Of a stretch of 27,612 nt of DNA, positions 1-9,513 are shown piece by piece. A program made the position numbers and the translations under genes. How positions within the stretch are numbered: position 1 is the stretch's first letter; each line of letters starts with the position of its first letter. The DNA comes from Elysia marginata (lineage: Eukaryota; Mollusca; Gastropoda; Plakobranchidae): positions 201,215 to 228,826 of the forward strand of contig BMAT01000236.1 in the NCBI GenBank assembly GCA_019649035.1. Reading direction: 5' to 3'. The notes under the pieces are model-generated. The model was not told where the DNA came from. It ran no database searches and saw nothing but the letters and a program-made list of their open reading frames with translations.

Positions 1-29
1 CTTCTTCTTCTTCTTCTTTTTCTTCTTCT
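1..29. repeat. CTT trinucleotide microsatellite at window edge
   Basis: Nearly pure CTT units (AAG/GAA on the other strand) run from the first base, with one T-rich interruption. The repeat continues off the left edge, so its full length is unknown. It could encode lysine or glutamate runs if read from the - strand, but nothing here shows that it is coding. Confidence 0.85.
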
Positions 30-422
30 GCCATTTCCTGCATCGGTCTATTAAGTTGAAGTGTGTGGCTTGTTAGGTTCTTCCCTTAGAAGAAGCAGGG
101 CCTGGATTAGATTCGATATCCCACATTGGAGTAATAGGGAAAATAGCAAAACAAGTTCAAGGGACCAACCCATGAACACAGTGGGGAAGAACAACTTGGC
201 AATTTTAACTGCAGGTCTTGGAGATCGCGGGCAGAATGTACCTATCGCCACACGCCACTGCTCAATCCCTATTAAGCTTAAACAAAGTCACAAGGTTCGA
301 TTATCCACAGCTCACAATCCAAATTCACAGTGAATGCTCAGAAATCCTTGTACAAAAGAGAGGATAAATCCAATAACAGGACTGTCTATCGAGTCACAGG
401 ATCAAAGAGCGAACAAAAACAC
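30..422. other. No recognised gene; overlapping open frames on both strands
   Basis: Both strands stay open for 60 to 90 codons here, roughly 51-251 on the - strand and 61-333 on the + strand. Both start with GTG rather than ATG, and neither translation resembles a family I know. The - strand frame is hydrophobic in its second half. This could be transcribed leader or exon of a gene leaving the window leftwards (see the promoter-like site just to the right), but I cannot show that. Confidence 0.4.
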
Positions 423-453
423 GTCCGCCATGTTCATTTACTAGTCCGGAAGT
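423..453 (-). promoter_or_regulatory. Candidate core promoter: YY1 plus ETS motifs
   Basis: Read on the - strand, 434-423 gives AACATGGCGGAC, a match to the YY1 consensus AAnATGGCGG. The + strand at 446-453 reads CCGGAAGT, the ETS-family consensus core. The two lie within 31 bp, an arrangement well known at transcription starts of animal housekeeping genes, where YY1 often overlaps the first ATG. The orientation of the YY1 site suggests transcription leftwards, out of the window. The ATG in the site opens only a 9-codon frame, so a noncoding first exon is more likely than a coding one. No transcript evidence is available. Confidence 0.35.
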
Positions 454-1584
454 CTTCTTTTAAAATTTCATTAGGATTTTTAATCAATGTCCAGCAATAT
501 AGAGAGACACATTAAGTAGGCTTATTTCATAAATCTTTATCTATTATAACATAACAAAAAAATACATTTATGAGGCAGTTATTAATATTCTCGTGACATT
601 TTTTTTTTAGAAACAGTAAGCACTTTTTTTTTTAATTCGCTTATTTAACTTAGGTAAGTTTTGGTAAAAAGTTAGAAGAAGGACTTGGAATACATTCATT
701 TTGTTCTTTCTCCAGCCTGCTTGAGTTTGATAATATTTTTTCACAGTCAAAGTCGCCAAGCAAGACGTATTCCCTGCTAAAGCTGAATTTTTTCTTTCAC
801 TTTATTTTCAGTTTCTGAGCCTCTGATGTAAAAAGGCTTGATTCGGGAAGAATTTAAGGTTGAGATGTCGTTTCATATTCAGAATGCGCTGCAAGCATCA
901 ATACCAAAATGTTTTGTGTTTGTAGAAATATAATTTTCCTAGTTAACAAAGGCTTTCAGAATCGTTTATAATGAAACCTGGAAAAAGCCAATATCTATGG
1001 TGCACATTATTGCTTTAAGCCAAACCCAAACAGTACTAGGTCTTCAGGTTTTGTTGATTAAAATTGAGTTTTGTAGAAAAGCTGACAAATAATTTTGTTT
1101 TTATCCAGGACTGTTTTCGATTCTATTCAAATTGCTATTTATTTGCAAGGCCTGATCGCTCAAAAACATTGTTAGGTTTAAAATGCAATTTGTAAAAAAT
1201 CTAAATGCATCTGTTTTCTACGGTACCTAGTTTTACCTAACCACATCCGAGTTAACTTCTTCTTCTTCCCAGTACTTTTGCTGACCAGGATGTCTAGGCT
1301 AAAATAACTTTGAAAACTCGATCTCTATTTAAATGGGCTATCGATCGGGACGGAAGAGACCGGAGACACATAAACCACAATTATGATCTCAGACCCCTAC
1401 GGGATCCCACTGTAAGGGTTGGATTAAGTTATGAATCCTTGTTTTACCTTATGAAGCGTGGAAGTGTCACATAATAATGGACAAGTAATAAACCACAATA
1501 GCATGCTGAAATACGCAAAATTTGTATTAAATTATGAAATTTACAGAAAGGTATTTTCGTAATAATAAAATAAAAATTAGATAA
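454..1584. other. AT-rich intergenic or intronic DNA, no gene seen
   Basis: All six frames are broken frequently. I see only T and A homopolymers (about 600-635) and no protein similarity, RNA gene fold or transposon end that I can recognise. Confidence 0.55.
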
Positions 1585-1607
1585 TTATATATATATATAT
1601 TATATAT
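1585..1607. repeat. TA dinucleotide microsatellite
   Basis: An alternating TA/AT run with a single phase slip at 1600-1601. Confidence 0.9.
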
Positions 1608-1688
1608 CTTACATTTTACATCTCTCTTCCTTATTCGTTTTCTTTTTATCTCTCTCCTTTTTGTTTATTTAAGTGACCTTAATATTCA

Positions 1689-1735
1689 CTTGTCTGTCTG
1701 TCTACCTGCCTGCCTGTCTGTGTATCTGTCTTTCT
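1689..1735. repeat. Degenerate TCTG/CCTG tetranucleotide repeat
   Basis: Units of TGTC, TGCC and TGTG follow one another with substitutions, giving a pyrimidine-rich degenerate tetranucleotide array. The Cys- and Leu-rich open frame across it is a by-product of the repeat. Confidence 0.75.
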
Positions 1736-2542
1736 AAACGTCTATTAATAATGCGCTTATTTGCTTGCCATTTGCCTCCCAATTTAAAAAAAAGTATAGA
1801 TACAGCGATCCATCCACAGGTCGATCTGTATCGACCAATATTTGAAAATTGTATTCCAATTCTCTTTTTACTTAAAAGCGAATCAATTATGTCACATCCT
1901 TCACTTGCGTCCAACACCCAGAGGGACCCATAGACTCCTTTGTGCATGAAAAGTGATAATGAAGTGAAGTGCTTTTATTCTCTTCTATTTCACATCTCAG
2001 TAACTCCTATATTGATACCCAATGTCGTGACGTTTTTATATCAATAAAGAGGCAGTGAAAAAGGCAATTGAAAAGTTAAAATGATAAAACCAAATTAATA
2101 GGTAATGAACCGTATTTTCGCAATTAAATAAGAGAATTTTTAAAATGCAGTGCAACTCTTGAAATGTAGTTGACAAAAGTCTAAAAGCCATCGTGACCCA
2201 GACATTTAATTTTTGTGAAAGCTTTATTTGTCCAAGATTAATGCGGTTAGACAAAATATGTGACGTTTTATGTTTCGGTGTACGGTTTGAGCTGCGCCAT
2301 AATAAAGACGGAGCAGTTTCTTGAAAGTAAGTAAGCCGTGGTTCAGATACTCCGTGAGGTTTCCCTAAAGACGGGTCTCAAAACTGACAAACATGTGTGG
2401 AAAAATGGCAGTGAATCATTAGAGCAGGTCTCATAGGACGTCCGTAGTGCCACGAAGCACCTCGCATAATATGTCAAAGCGTGGGGAAAAATATTTAACT
2501 TCTTTAAGGCGTATCGCTAAAAAGAGCATTTTTCCTTTTTTT
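1736..2542. other. No gene seen
   Basis: Short AT-rich frames occur on both strands with no recognisable product. No RNA gene or transposon signature was found. Confidence 0.55.
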
Positions 2543-2555
2543 TTGTTGTTGATGA

Positions 2556-2586
<31 letters not shown>

Positions 2587-2632
2587 ATTATTATTATTGT
2601 TGTTGTTGATGTTGATGGTGTTGTTGTTGTTT
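2543..2632. repeat. TTG/TTA trinucleotide microsatellite
   Basis: About 90 bp of TTG units with a block of TTA units and a few GATGTTG interruptions. It creates an artificial poly-leucine reading frame on the + strand. The array ends in TTTCAG, which looks like a 3' splice site, but no exon is recognisable after it. Confidence 0.9.
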
Positions 2633-2743
2633 CAGACTTTGGGTGGCGTGATTATTGTCCTAAAAAACGGAAAAGTTGCAGTCTTACAGTGGAGCGCCTA
2701 AATTGAGCTCTGGAAATTGTAGGTAATAGCGGGTCTTTCTAAA

Positions 2744-2754
2744 GGGGGGGGGGG
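2744..2754. repeat. G11 homopolymer
   Basis: Eleven consecutive G residues on the + strand. It is a likely length polymorphism or sequencing-error site. Being a single tract, it does not by itself define a G-quadruplex. Confidence 0.85.
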
Positions 2755-4200
2755 TCCTTAATCAGGTTTTAAAAAACTTAAATTTTAAAGGCAGGCGTCC
2801 TTATGTCACATAAAACTACAAAAAAAAGGTTTATTTAGGTGTTTTCAATTGTGGGGTTCTGCTATGCAGTAATATTTCTATTGTTATTTTAAAGTCCATG
2901 TTGAAAATTTTCTTACATGTATTATTGTTTAAAACAAAACTAATCTCATTTTAGTTCAATAGAAATATGTTGAGACCACGCGCAATATGGAAGGAGAAAG
3001 GAGAAAATGTTCATTCAAAATCACACTAATTTTGTTTTGAAAATGACAGAAATTGGTTACTGTCTCAGTGTTTAAATACACTTGATACTAAATTAAGATT
3101 ATTCTAAAGAAAAGAGCGAAAAAAGAAAGTAATGAGGGAAGAGAGTAATTTTAAATTACAAGAAAAAAATACCCAAAGGGGAGAGATAGGTGAGGATAGA
3201 GAGATGTTAAGAGAGAATAACCCAAAAGTTAACCTGGTTTTATAAAGAAAGTATTGTTATTTTGATTGTTCTTCTAACGTTATACGCTCTACATTTTCTT
3301 CCTAGGGATTTTTTACCATTTTATAAGCTGGTGTTCAAACGTTCCAACTTTTAAACTCTTACTTAAAATTTAATACTAGAGCGAATCAAATATTGTTTAT
3401 ACTTCACTCATTTGCAGCAAATTAAGTCTTAACAGGCAATATAAAAAGAGAGTAGCTCACTCAAGTTCCACTTCATTTTACAGCTGGTTAGCTTTTCCAC
3501 ACTCATAACATTTTAAGTACTGTAATACAAGTGATAAATTGCTATGTCTTGCATGTTGTTGAATGATATAGCCTATTCTTTTGCAACCATGTACATGAAA
3601 AAGTCTATGCCTTGGGCAAAGTATCGTGTCCTCTACATAGACAGCAAAATTTTTAATGTTCTTCCATTTTTATTCTAAAACAGGCTAGTTTCCCTAAGCT
3701 TGTGGGAAATTTCAATTGATAAGGCACAAAGAGAACCATACTTTTTATGTGTTTAAACTGTTACGATGCTTAGCATTTTTGTATCAGCAGGCATACTACA
3801 GTTTGCAGTTGCATGTATTGCTTTCCATATCCTAATTGTGAATTTATATATACTTACTTCCCCTCTACAATCAAGCTTTATATAATGTGTATCGTACCGC
3901 TAGATGCATTAACCTTCTTCACTCAGTCAAGTGAGTTTTAGTAAGTGTTACTGTCACAGGAAACGCCTTTATTTCAAATGCCGGTGATTGGGCTTCTTGT
4001 GCCAGTTAGCCCAGCTCGAAACTTTAATAATGGTGAAGCACATTTGGCACATCTCATATAGGCCTATAGAAGGCGTTCGGTTGGACTCCAATCACTATCT
4101 CCTCCGTAACCACAGGACCGATTAAGATGCGGTTTTGACTGAAGTTCATGAAAAAAATTACTCTGTGTTTTGGTTTGGTGTAGGCTCATGCACATTTTCC
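2755..4200. other. No gene seen; purine-rich patch
   Basis: AT-rich DNA with frequent stops in all frames. About 3105-3225 is strongly purine-rich on the + strand (many GA and AAAG runs). I recognise no coding sequence, RNA gene or mobile element. Confidence 0.55.
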
Positions 4201-4345
4201 GCAACTATGAGAACTCTCGGCCTAAACTTATTTGATTCGTAACCCTCGTCGGTCACTCTTTTCATTTCTACCGCAACTATGAGAACTCTCTGCCTTAAGT
4301 TATTTGGTTCGTAAATCCTCTCTGGTTACTCTTTTCATTTCTACT
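4201..4345. repeat. Tandem duplication of a 72-bp unit
   Basis: The unit beginning GCAACTATGAGAACTCTC at 4201 recurs at 4273. Both copies end in CTCTTTTCATTTCTAC. They differ by roughly ten substitutions and one 1-bp indel, so the duplication is not recent. No further copies flank it, and no reading frame is conserved between the copies. Confidence 0.9.
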
Positions 4346-6125
4346 TTAGAATCTTGATCCCCTTCTAGATCCAGAAATCACAAAAACCCGCAATCACTCG
4401 CCGTTAAACTCTCACCTTTCCTCATCAAAATGCCTAGGAGAAAAATAAACTTTTTCGTTAAAGTCTGAAAACTTTGTGGGTTATTCAAAGTTATCAGTAT
4501 TCTTAATTTTTGTCGTTTTAACAAAATAGTCACGTCTCTATTAGTAGTAAAACGCCGAGACAGATCTAATATCTAGGTCAAGGTTTGTGGCCTTATTAAC
4601 TGTGGTGGATGAACCCATAATTATAATTGTTTAGCAGTCTTCTTTGGTTAGACAAACAAAATGGGCAGTGTAGGACCTTTTGAGTGGGATCGGTGAATCT
4701 CATTTAAGAATCGTTTTTTCCGCAAAAATTCTCAATCAATCGGATGTCACGTTTTCACCTTTACCTAGAATAATTCCACTATCTCTGCTGAAAACCGCGA
4801 AATTCGCGGGCTTGTCACTAGTGTATTATAATTTTGATTATGTTTCTTGTGGTTGTAGTTTTCAAAAAGTTCAGTGTCACCAACCCTTGATATAACATGA
4901 ACACATTTTCTACTGGAAAACGTCATTAGGAAACAGTTTTCTCTCAATTCCCTGGCAATTCCTGAAACTGTCAAGTTTAAATTTACTCATACAATGTTTA
5001 TGTACGATGTCGTTTCTCTAACTATTATAAATGAAAGTTTAGATATCTGTATTTTTTTTAAATTTAGTTGTCGTAAACTAATGGTCTTGTGTATATCTTT
5101 CAATAAGAGTAAAATGCAGTGTAAAGCATGGAAAATATGGTGTCTAGCACACAAGACACATGTATATACTATCAAACAAGTTATTGAAACCATCAATGAA
5201 AGAGTAATTTTAGGCCTACTCTAATCTTTTAATAAATGAGCCAGGTCAGAAGTGAGGAGCAACTACCCAAGCATTTCTAGACCGCACTGACATGTCGAAT
5301 TTGGCCCTTAGTTGTAAAATGCTATGAAGGTTAGAGTGGGTATCATATTTCTTTTGATAAAAACAGTTAATTTTAAAAATTAAAAGGTATTTAGAGTAAA
5401 AAAAATTTTTCTTAGAGTTAGAGTAAACTTAAAAAGTACTTTCGTTGCGATCTCAACAATGAAGAAGTTCTTAAAACGGCTTTGCACTACGCGCGTTACA
5501 AAGTTTTCGATCATCACTTTTTTTACTTGAAAGTTGAATTAGGCCTGAAATTAGAAGCTTATGAAAATGTTTTTTACGAATTATTTTATTTATTGTTTCT
5601 AAATATCTCAAACGAAAGGTTATACTTAATGAGAGTGACTAATAGGATCCAGACATTATATGTTTTAATTATCGGTGACATTAATTTGGTTGTTGATGCA
5701 TTTATGGCTCCACAAAAATCTAGAGTCTAAAGCTAGACTGAGGTGAAGAAGTATAACAGTGAGAATGGGGTCTTTATTATTGATAGTTTTAAGGGCTCCA
5801 CAAAATCTAGATTCTAGATAGGTCGTTAGATGCTATATAAATTTTAGTGTTCTCTTTAAACATTACATTATCACCAGGGCTAAATTTATTACTATAATGT
5901 TGTCACTAGCCTTACTATAATTATTATTATTAGATTTTGCGATATTAGTAGGCCTACAGTGTAATCCGCTTATATCGACGTATTTCCGTAGATCGATATT
6001 ACTTCACTATAAGAATGACGATAAATAAATTACAAAGACAAAAAGGAAAATAATAAGATTTAGAGGGGAAAAAACTCCGGTGTAGCAAAACATGTCACAT
6101 GTCAAAATGTCAATAAAGTGGTAGT

Positions 6126-6127
<2 letters not shown>
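4346..6127. other. No gene seen
   Basis: Open stretches of 60 to 80 codons at 4680-4895, 4994-5224 and 5482-5730 are rich in Phe, Ile, Leu and Tyr, as expected of random AT-rich DNA. They match no family I know and lie opposite equally long antisense frames. Isolated TCTAGA words begin to appear after 5720. Confidence 0.55.

Positions 6128-6167
<40 letters not shown>
6128..6167. repeat. AT dinucleotide microsatellite, about 20 units
   Basis: A pure 40-bp alternating AT run, flanked by CC on the left and G on the right. Confidence 0.95.
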
Positions 6168-6170
<3 letters not shown>

Positions 6171-6189
6171 CGTACTATAGGCCAACTGT

Positions 6190-6600
6190 TATTTTGAATT
6201 CAGGAGGCCCTTTCTCACTCACACTCGAATCCTCTTTGTTCATTTCTCATGTTTGTTTTATCCCTACCTGTCATCCCCTGTTTTCTTTTCTACAATTCCC
6301 TTTCCTCTTCGTCTTTCACTTTCCCCCTTCCTGTTGCTCATCTTCTGTTTTCCTGCCTATTTGATCATCCATTCGCTCTCTTCTCCTTTCCACTTATCTC
6401 CTTTATCCCAATCCTCATCTGTCTAAGCCTCCATTTTTAATCCATTTTCCACTTACTTCTCAAATCTTTTAGGTCTGCTAGCTGCTTTTCTATGCTTTTT
6501 TTTTATTCCCACATCCGACCAGTATTCCTTTCTTCTTCTTTGCTACCCTCCCCTCACTCCCTTGCAATCGCTCTCATCCTAATTCTTTCCCTTCTCCGAA
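6190..6600. other. Long pyrimidine-rich tract on the + strand
   Basis: For about 400 bases the + strand is mostly C and T, with repeated CTTTCC, TCTTC and CTCATC words, ending at a run of A near 6598. It yields Ser-, Leu- and Phe-rich pseudo-frames. It lies directly upstream of the promoter-like site at 6653, and such tracts are common in promoter-proximal DNA, but no function can be shown. Confidence 0.5.
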
Positions 6601-6652
6601 AAAAAAGAAATACTTTAGCCTACCACCCTGAATCAGTCGCTAAAAGGGAATG

Positions 6653-6683
6653 GTCACGTGATTCCATGTTGTTCAAAATGGCG
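6653..6683 (+). promoter_or_regulatory. Candidate promoter: E-box CACGTG plus YY1-like site
   Basis: GTCACGTGA (6653-6661) is a palindromic E-box of the USF/MYC type. CAAAATGGCG at 6674-6683 matches the core of the YY1 consensus (AAnATGGCGG, last base differing). The pair faces right, towards the ankyrin/SOCS-box gene about 4.4 kb away, whose leader appears to be spliced. This site could be its first exon, but that link is an inference from position only. The ATG at 6678 opens 11 codons before a stop. Confidence 0.27.
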
Positions 6684-6744
6684 TCAATGTTTTTGTTGTG
6701 CGTTAATCACTAAAATTAATGTAAAATGACTTGCCCTTTGGGGG

Positions 6745-7790
6745 CCTAGATCTAGTGGTGGTTGGTACGTTGAAAGTCTAATATTCTTTGACTTTTAGAT
6801 CTAGATCTAGTCTAGTTCGTGATGACTCTGCCTGTAGATTAGTATTAGTGGGTGAGTTAAACATCTAACATTTTATAGACCAGATTCTATTTATATAGAT
6901 TTAGATCTACTTATACTACTACGTACTAGACTGTCTAGAGATCTAAAAATCTAGTCTAGATCTAGATAGATCTAAGTCGTATCAAATTTCATGTCAAAAC
7001 TCCAGAAGGAAAGGATATCCGGCACTCTTGAACAATTGCAGTCCCTCGAGACTTTGCCAGGTCGATTGGAACATATATATTGATATCAATACCTTCATTT
7101 CGTTGGAGAGTGGGTTTTAGTACTTTTACATAAATTTAGAATGCATCTGTAGAGTAGATCTAGTCAGTATCGGTATTTTATTTTCTACTAGATAGGCCTA
7201 TCTAGATTTAGCATCAACCTGACAAAGTCATCGCTTTTTAGTTTGTTCCTACCCCTGTTGTATTAGCTCTATATACGTGATAGTCTAAACCAAAATATTT
7301 GACATTTCTAGAATTGGGAAAATGATAGATTCCAGACGAAAACCTTTCATTATTATTATGATCATTATAATTATTAGTTACCTTCGATGCTTAAAAATTT
7401 GACAGTCCTGATTAAAAGATATTTTGACTGTCCTGATTAAAAGAGGTAGATCTAGATCTATTTGTGTTATCTTTTTATCTCATAAACTGATAAAGTGTTG
7501 GGGTGTGAACAAACGAAAAAGTACCGCAAAGTCTTGAGGGACCGTATTTGTGTATACATCTTTTTGGAAACCATGGGCGAGTTTTTCGTTTCAAATTATG
7601 AAAAACAAGGTTACTTAGCAATATTCAGACCCATTTTCAAACATTTTTAGAAATATTTTCTGGTCTTTGAATGACTAAAATTAATTAAGTCTATAGATCT
7701 AGAACCTAGATCTAGTTCAGGGACTCTAGATCTAGTATGTTTGGATGTAGATCTACAAATAGAATCTATTGATCTAGATCTAAGTATGTA
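6745..7790. repeat. TAGATCTAGATC-rich AT region
   Basis: Self-complementary words built from TAGATC occur at a density far above the rest of the window. Examples lie near 6748, 6798, 6956, 7160, 7448, 7693, 7727 and 7770. They are dispersed rather than in one array, and no reading frame runs through them. No gene is recognisable in 6684-7895. A Kozak-like ACCATGGGC near 7570 opens only 25 codons. Confidence 0.6.
7399..7446. repeat. Tandem duplication of a 25-bp unit
   Basis: TTGACAGTCCTGATTAAAAG at 7399 recurs at 7424 with one substitution (A to T), giving two adjacent units of period 25. Confidence 0.85.
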
Positions 7791-7895
7791 GGCTAAGTTA
7801 TTTGACTTTTTCATTGCCAAGTTGATCAGTTGACAGGTAGGCTTTGGTATGGAATGTAAAGGCCCCGACCCATCGATTGGAAAAATAAAATTAAC

Positions 7896-8520
7896 TACAG
7901 TGGAATCTGGTTATAAAGCTAACACCTGTTGACTCTATGCAAGGTTGACTTTATCCATTTTCATGGAGGGGTGGGGGGTTGCAATATATTGCAATGTGTA
8001 AGAACTAGATTAACGAGAGCAGCGTAACCACTAGGAAGGTAGAACTCTGAGAAATAATGAAGGCTAGCTTAGCCTAGATGTAGACTTGGCGTTGGAATGC
8101 GTAGGTGTGTGCACATGAACACTGTGTTTGCACTGGTTTGGCGGGGTGGGGAGGAGTGGGAGAACCATCAGTGAACTGCGCCAATCAGCACCTGGCCTGT
8201 CACTGTCTTCTGTCCAGCCGCATGAGCCCTCCCCTCCTCCCCCACTAGCCCTCACCAGGCCAGTGGGCCCAGGCAGGCAAGCAAGCACTGACACAGTATC
8301 TTGAATCATGATTGGAAACAAAGAGCACCCACCCACCTCCTCTTCTCTTTATCTCTCCCAAGACCCATCTGGTGTTTACTTTAGTTGAAGTTTAAGCAAA
8401 AATAGGTCTGAAGCTGTTTCAGACTTAATGCAAAATAAATTTACTTAAATAAAGAGGGAAGAAAAACAGGACCGTTGCGAGGTGTTGACTTTAACCGAGA
8501 GTTGACTTCAAGCAACTCAT
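7896..8520. mobile_element. Non-autonomous TIR DNA transposon, copy 1
   Basis: The left end is TACAGTGGAATCTGG. The body then follows the same order of blocks as the copy at 8867-9513: GTTGACTTTATCCATTTTCA, a G-rich run, TGCAATGTGTAAGAACTAGA, CACTAGGAAGGT, GTGTGTGCACAT, and a segment containing AATCATGATTGGAAACAAAG. The match fades after GTTGACTTTAACCGAGA near 8505, so the right terminal repeat is mutated or lost. The ends and the TA target point to a Tc1/mariner/pogo-superfamily MITE. Neither strand encodes a transposase. The - strand open frame at 8064-8336 is accidental. Confidence 0.7.
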
Positions 8521-8616
8521 CACCGCTGAATTGCTGTCAGAGAAAAAAAATCCTAAAACAGACCCCATTAACCCCTTGTTATGCAGGAACATAAGGAATG
8601 CCCTCACATATTATGA

Positions 8617-8787
8617 GAAGGAAAGATTATATTCTACCAGAGGGCAAAAGAGCTAAGGCAGGAGGTTATCAAAAAAGCAGAAAAATCAAGGAAAGCACAT
8701 GCTGCCACTGCTGCTCTTAAAAAAGCTGCTGTGAATAGAAACCAAAAGGTGCACCCCAGTGTTCACCATAGCCACATCACTGCCTAA
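8617..8787 (+). pseudogene. 56-codon open fragment, basic and alanine-rich, between two elements
   Basis: Directly after a TGA at 8614, an uninterrupted 56-codon frame runs to TAA at 8785. It has no ATG near its start. Its centre is helical in character: a charged Arg/Lys/Glu/Gln segment (codons 9-26) passes into an Ala/Lys segment (codons 27-39), with a His-rich end. I do not recognise the family. Lying between two TIR elements of the same type, it could be the tail of a decayed transposase, or an unrelated exon into which they inserted, or chance. Codon-level support is weak. Confidence 0.25.
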
Positions 8788-8866
8788 ATACAGTAAAAAA
8801 ATCTAAAGCAAAGAAATAAACACACCCCAGACTTAACAAGAACCTAGCTAAGTTTTTGCTTCAGGG

Positions 8867-9513
8867 TACAGTGGAATCCGGAATCCTCGGGACCGAAAAA
8901 AAGTGTTGACTTTATCCATTTTCATGGGGAGGGGGGGGGGTTGCAAGAGATGCAATGTGTAAGAACTAGATAAATTCAACGAGCGCAGCACAACCACTAG
9001 GAAGGTACTCTCAGAAATGATGAAGGCTAGATTAACCTAAATGTAGACGTAGGGATGGAGTGCGTAGGTGTGTGCACATAAACACTGTGTTCACACTGGT
9101 TTGGCGAGGCCGGGAGGAGTGGGAGAACCAAGTGAACTGCACCAATCAGCACCTGTAACTGTCTTCTGTCCAGCCCACAGACTAATAATAATGGTCCAGC
9201 CGCAGTAGCTCCTTCTCCACAAGCCCTCGCCAGGCCAGTGGGCCCAGGCAGGCGAGCAAGCAGTGTCTTGAATCATGATTGGAAACAAAGAACGCCCACC
9301 CACCTCCTCTACTTCTCTTTGTCTCTCCCAAGACCCATCTGGGGTCTTTCTATATCTTTCCATTTGACCACGAGGTGTTGACTTTAAGCGAAAATAGGTC
9401 CAAAACTGTTGACTTAATGCGAAAAAAGTTACTTAAATAAAGAAGGAAAAAAAGAGAACAATTGTGAGGTGTTGACTTTAACCGAGATTTGACTTCTCGC
9501 AGATTCCACTGTA
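8867..9513. mobile_element. Non-autonomous TIR DNA transposon, copy 2, both ends present
   Basis: Starts TACAGTGGAATC at 8867 and ends with its inverse GATTCCACTGTA at 9513, giving a 12-bp perfect terminal inverted repeat that includes the TA. It is 647 bp long. Inside it is collinear with the element at 7896, with small indels and substitutions. The inner ends also share the phrase GTTGACTTTA. No transposase is encoded, so it would have depended on a relative elsewhere. The - strand open frame at 9091-9363 is accidental. Confidence 0.8.

Noticed and set aside
51-333. Overlapping 66-codon (-) and 90-codon (+) open frames at the left edge
   Set aside because: Both start with GTG, they are antisense to each other, and neither resembles a known protein. 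At most one could be part of an exon, and I cannot tell which.
2447-2701. 84-codon frame with a poly-leucine stretch, superficially a membrane protein
   Set aside because: The leucines are produced by the TTG microsatellite at 2543-2632; the flanks have no coding character.
8064-8336. 90-codon - strand frame
   Set aside because: It lies entirely inside a non-autonomous transposon, and the matching region of the second copy (9091-9363) has frameshifts and a different start, so the frame is not conserved.
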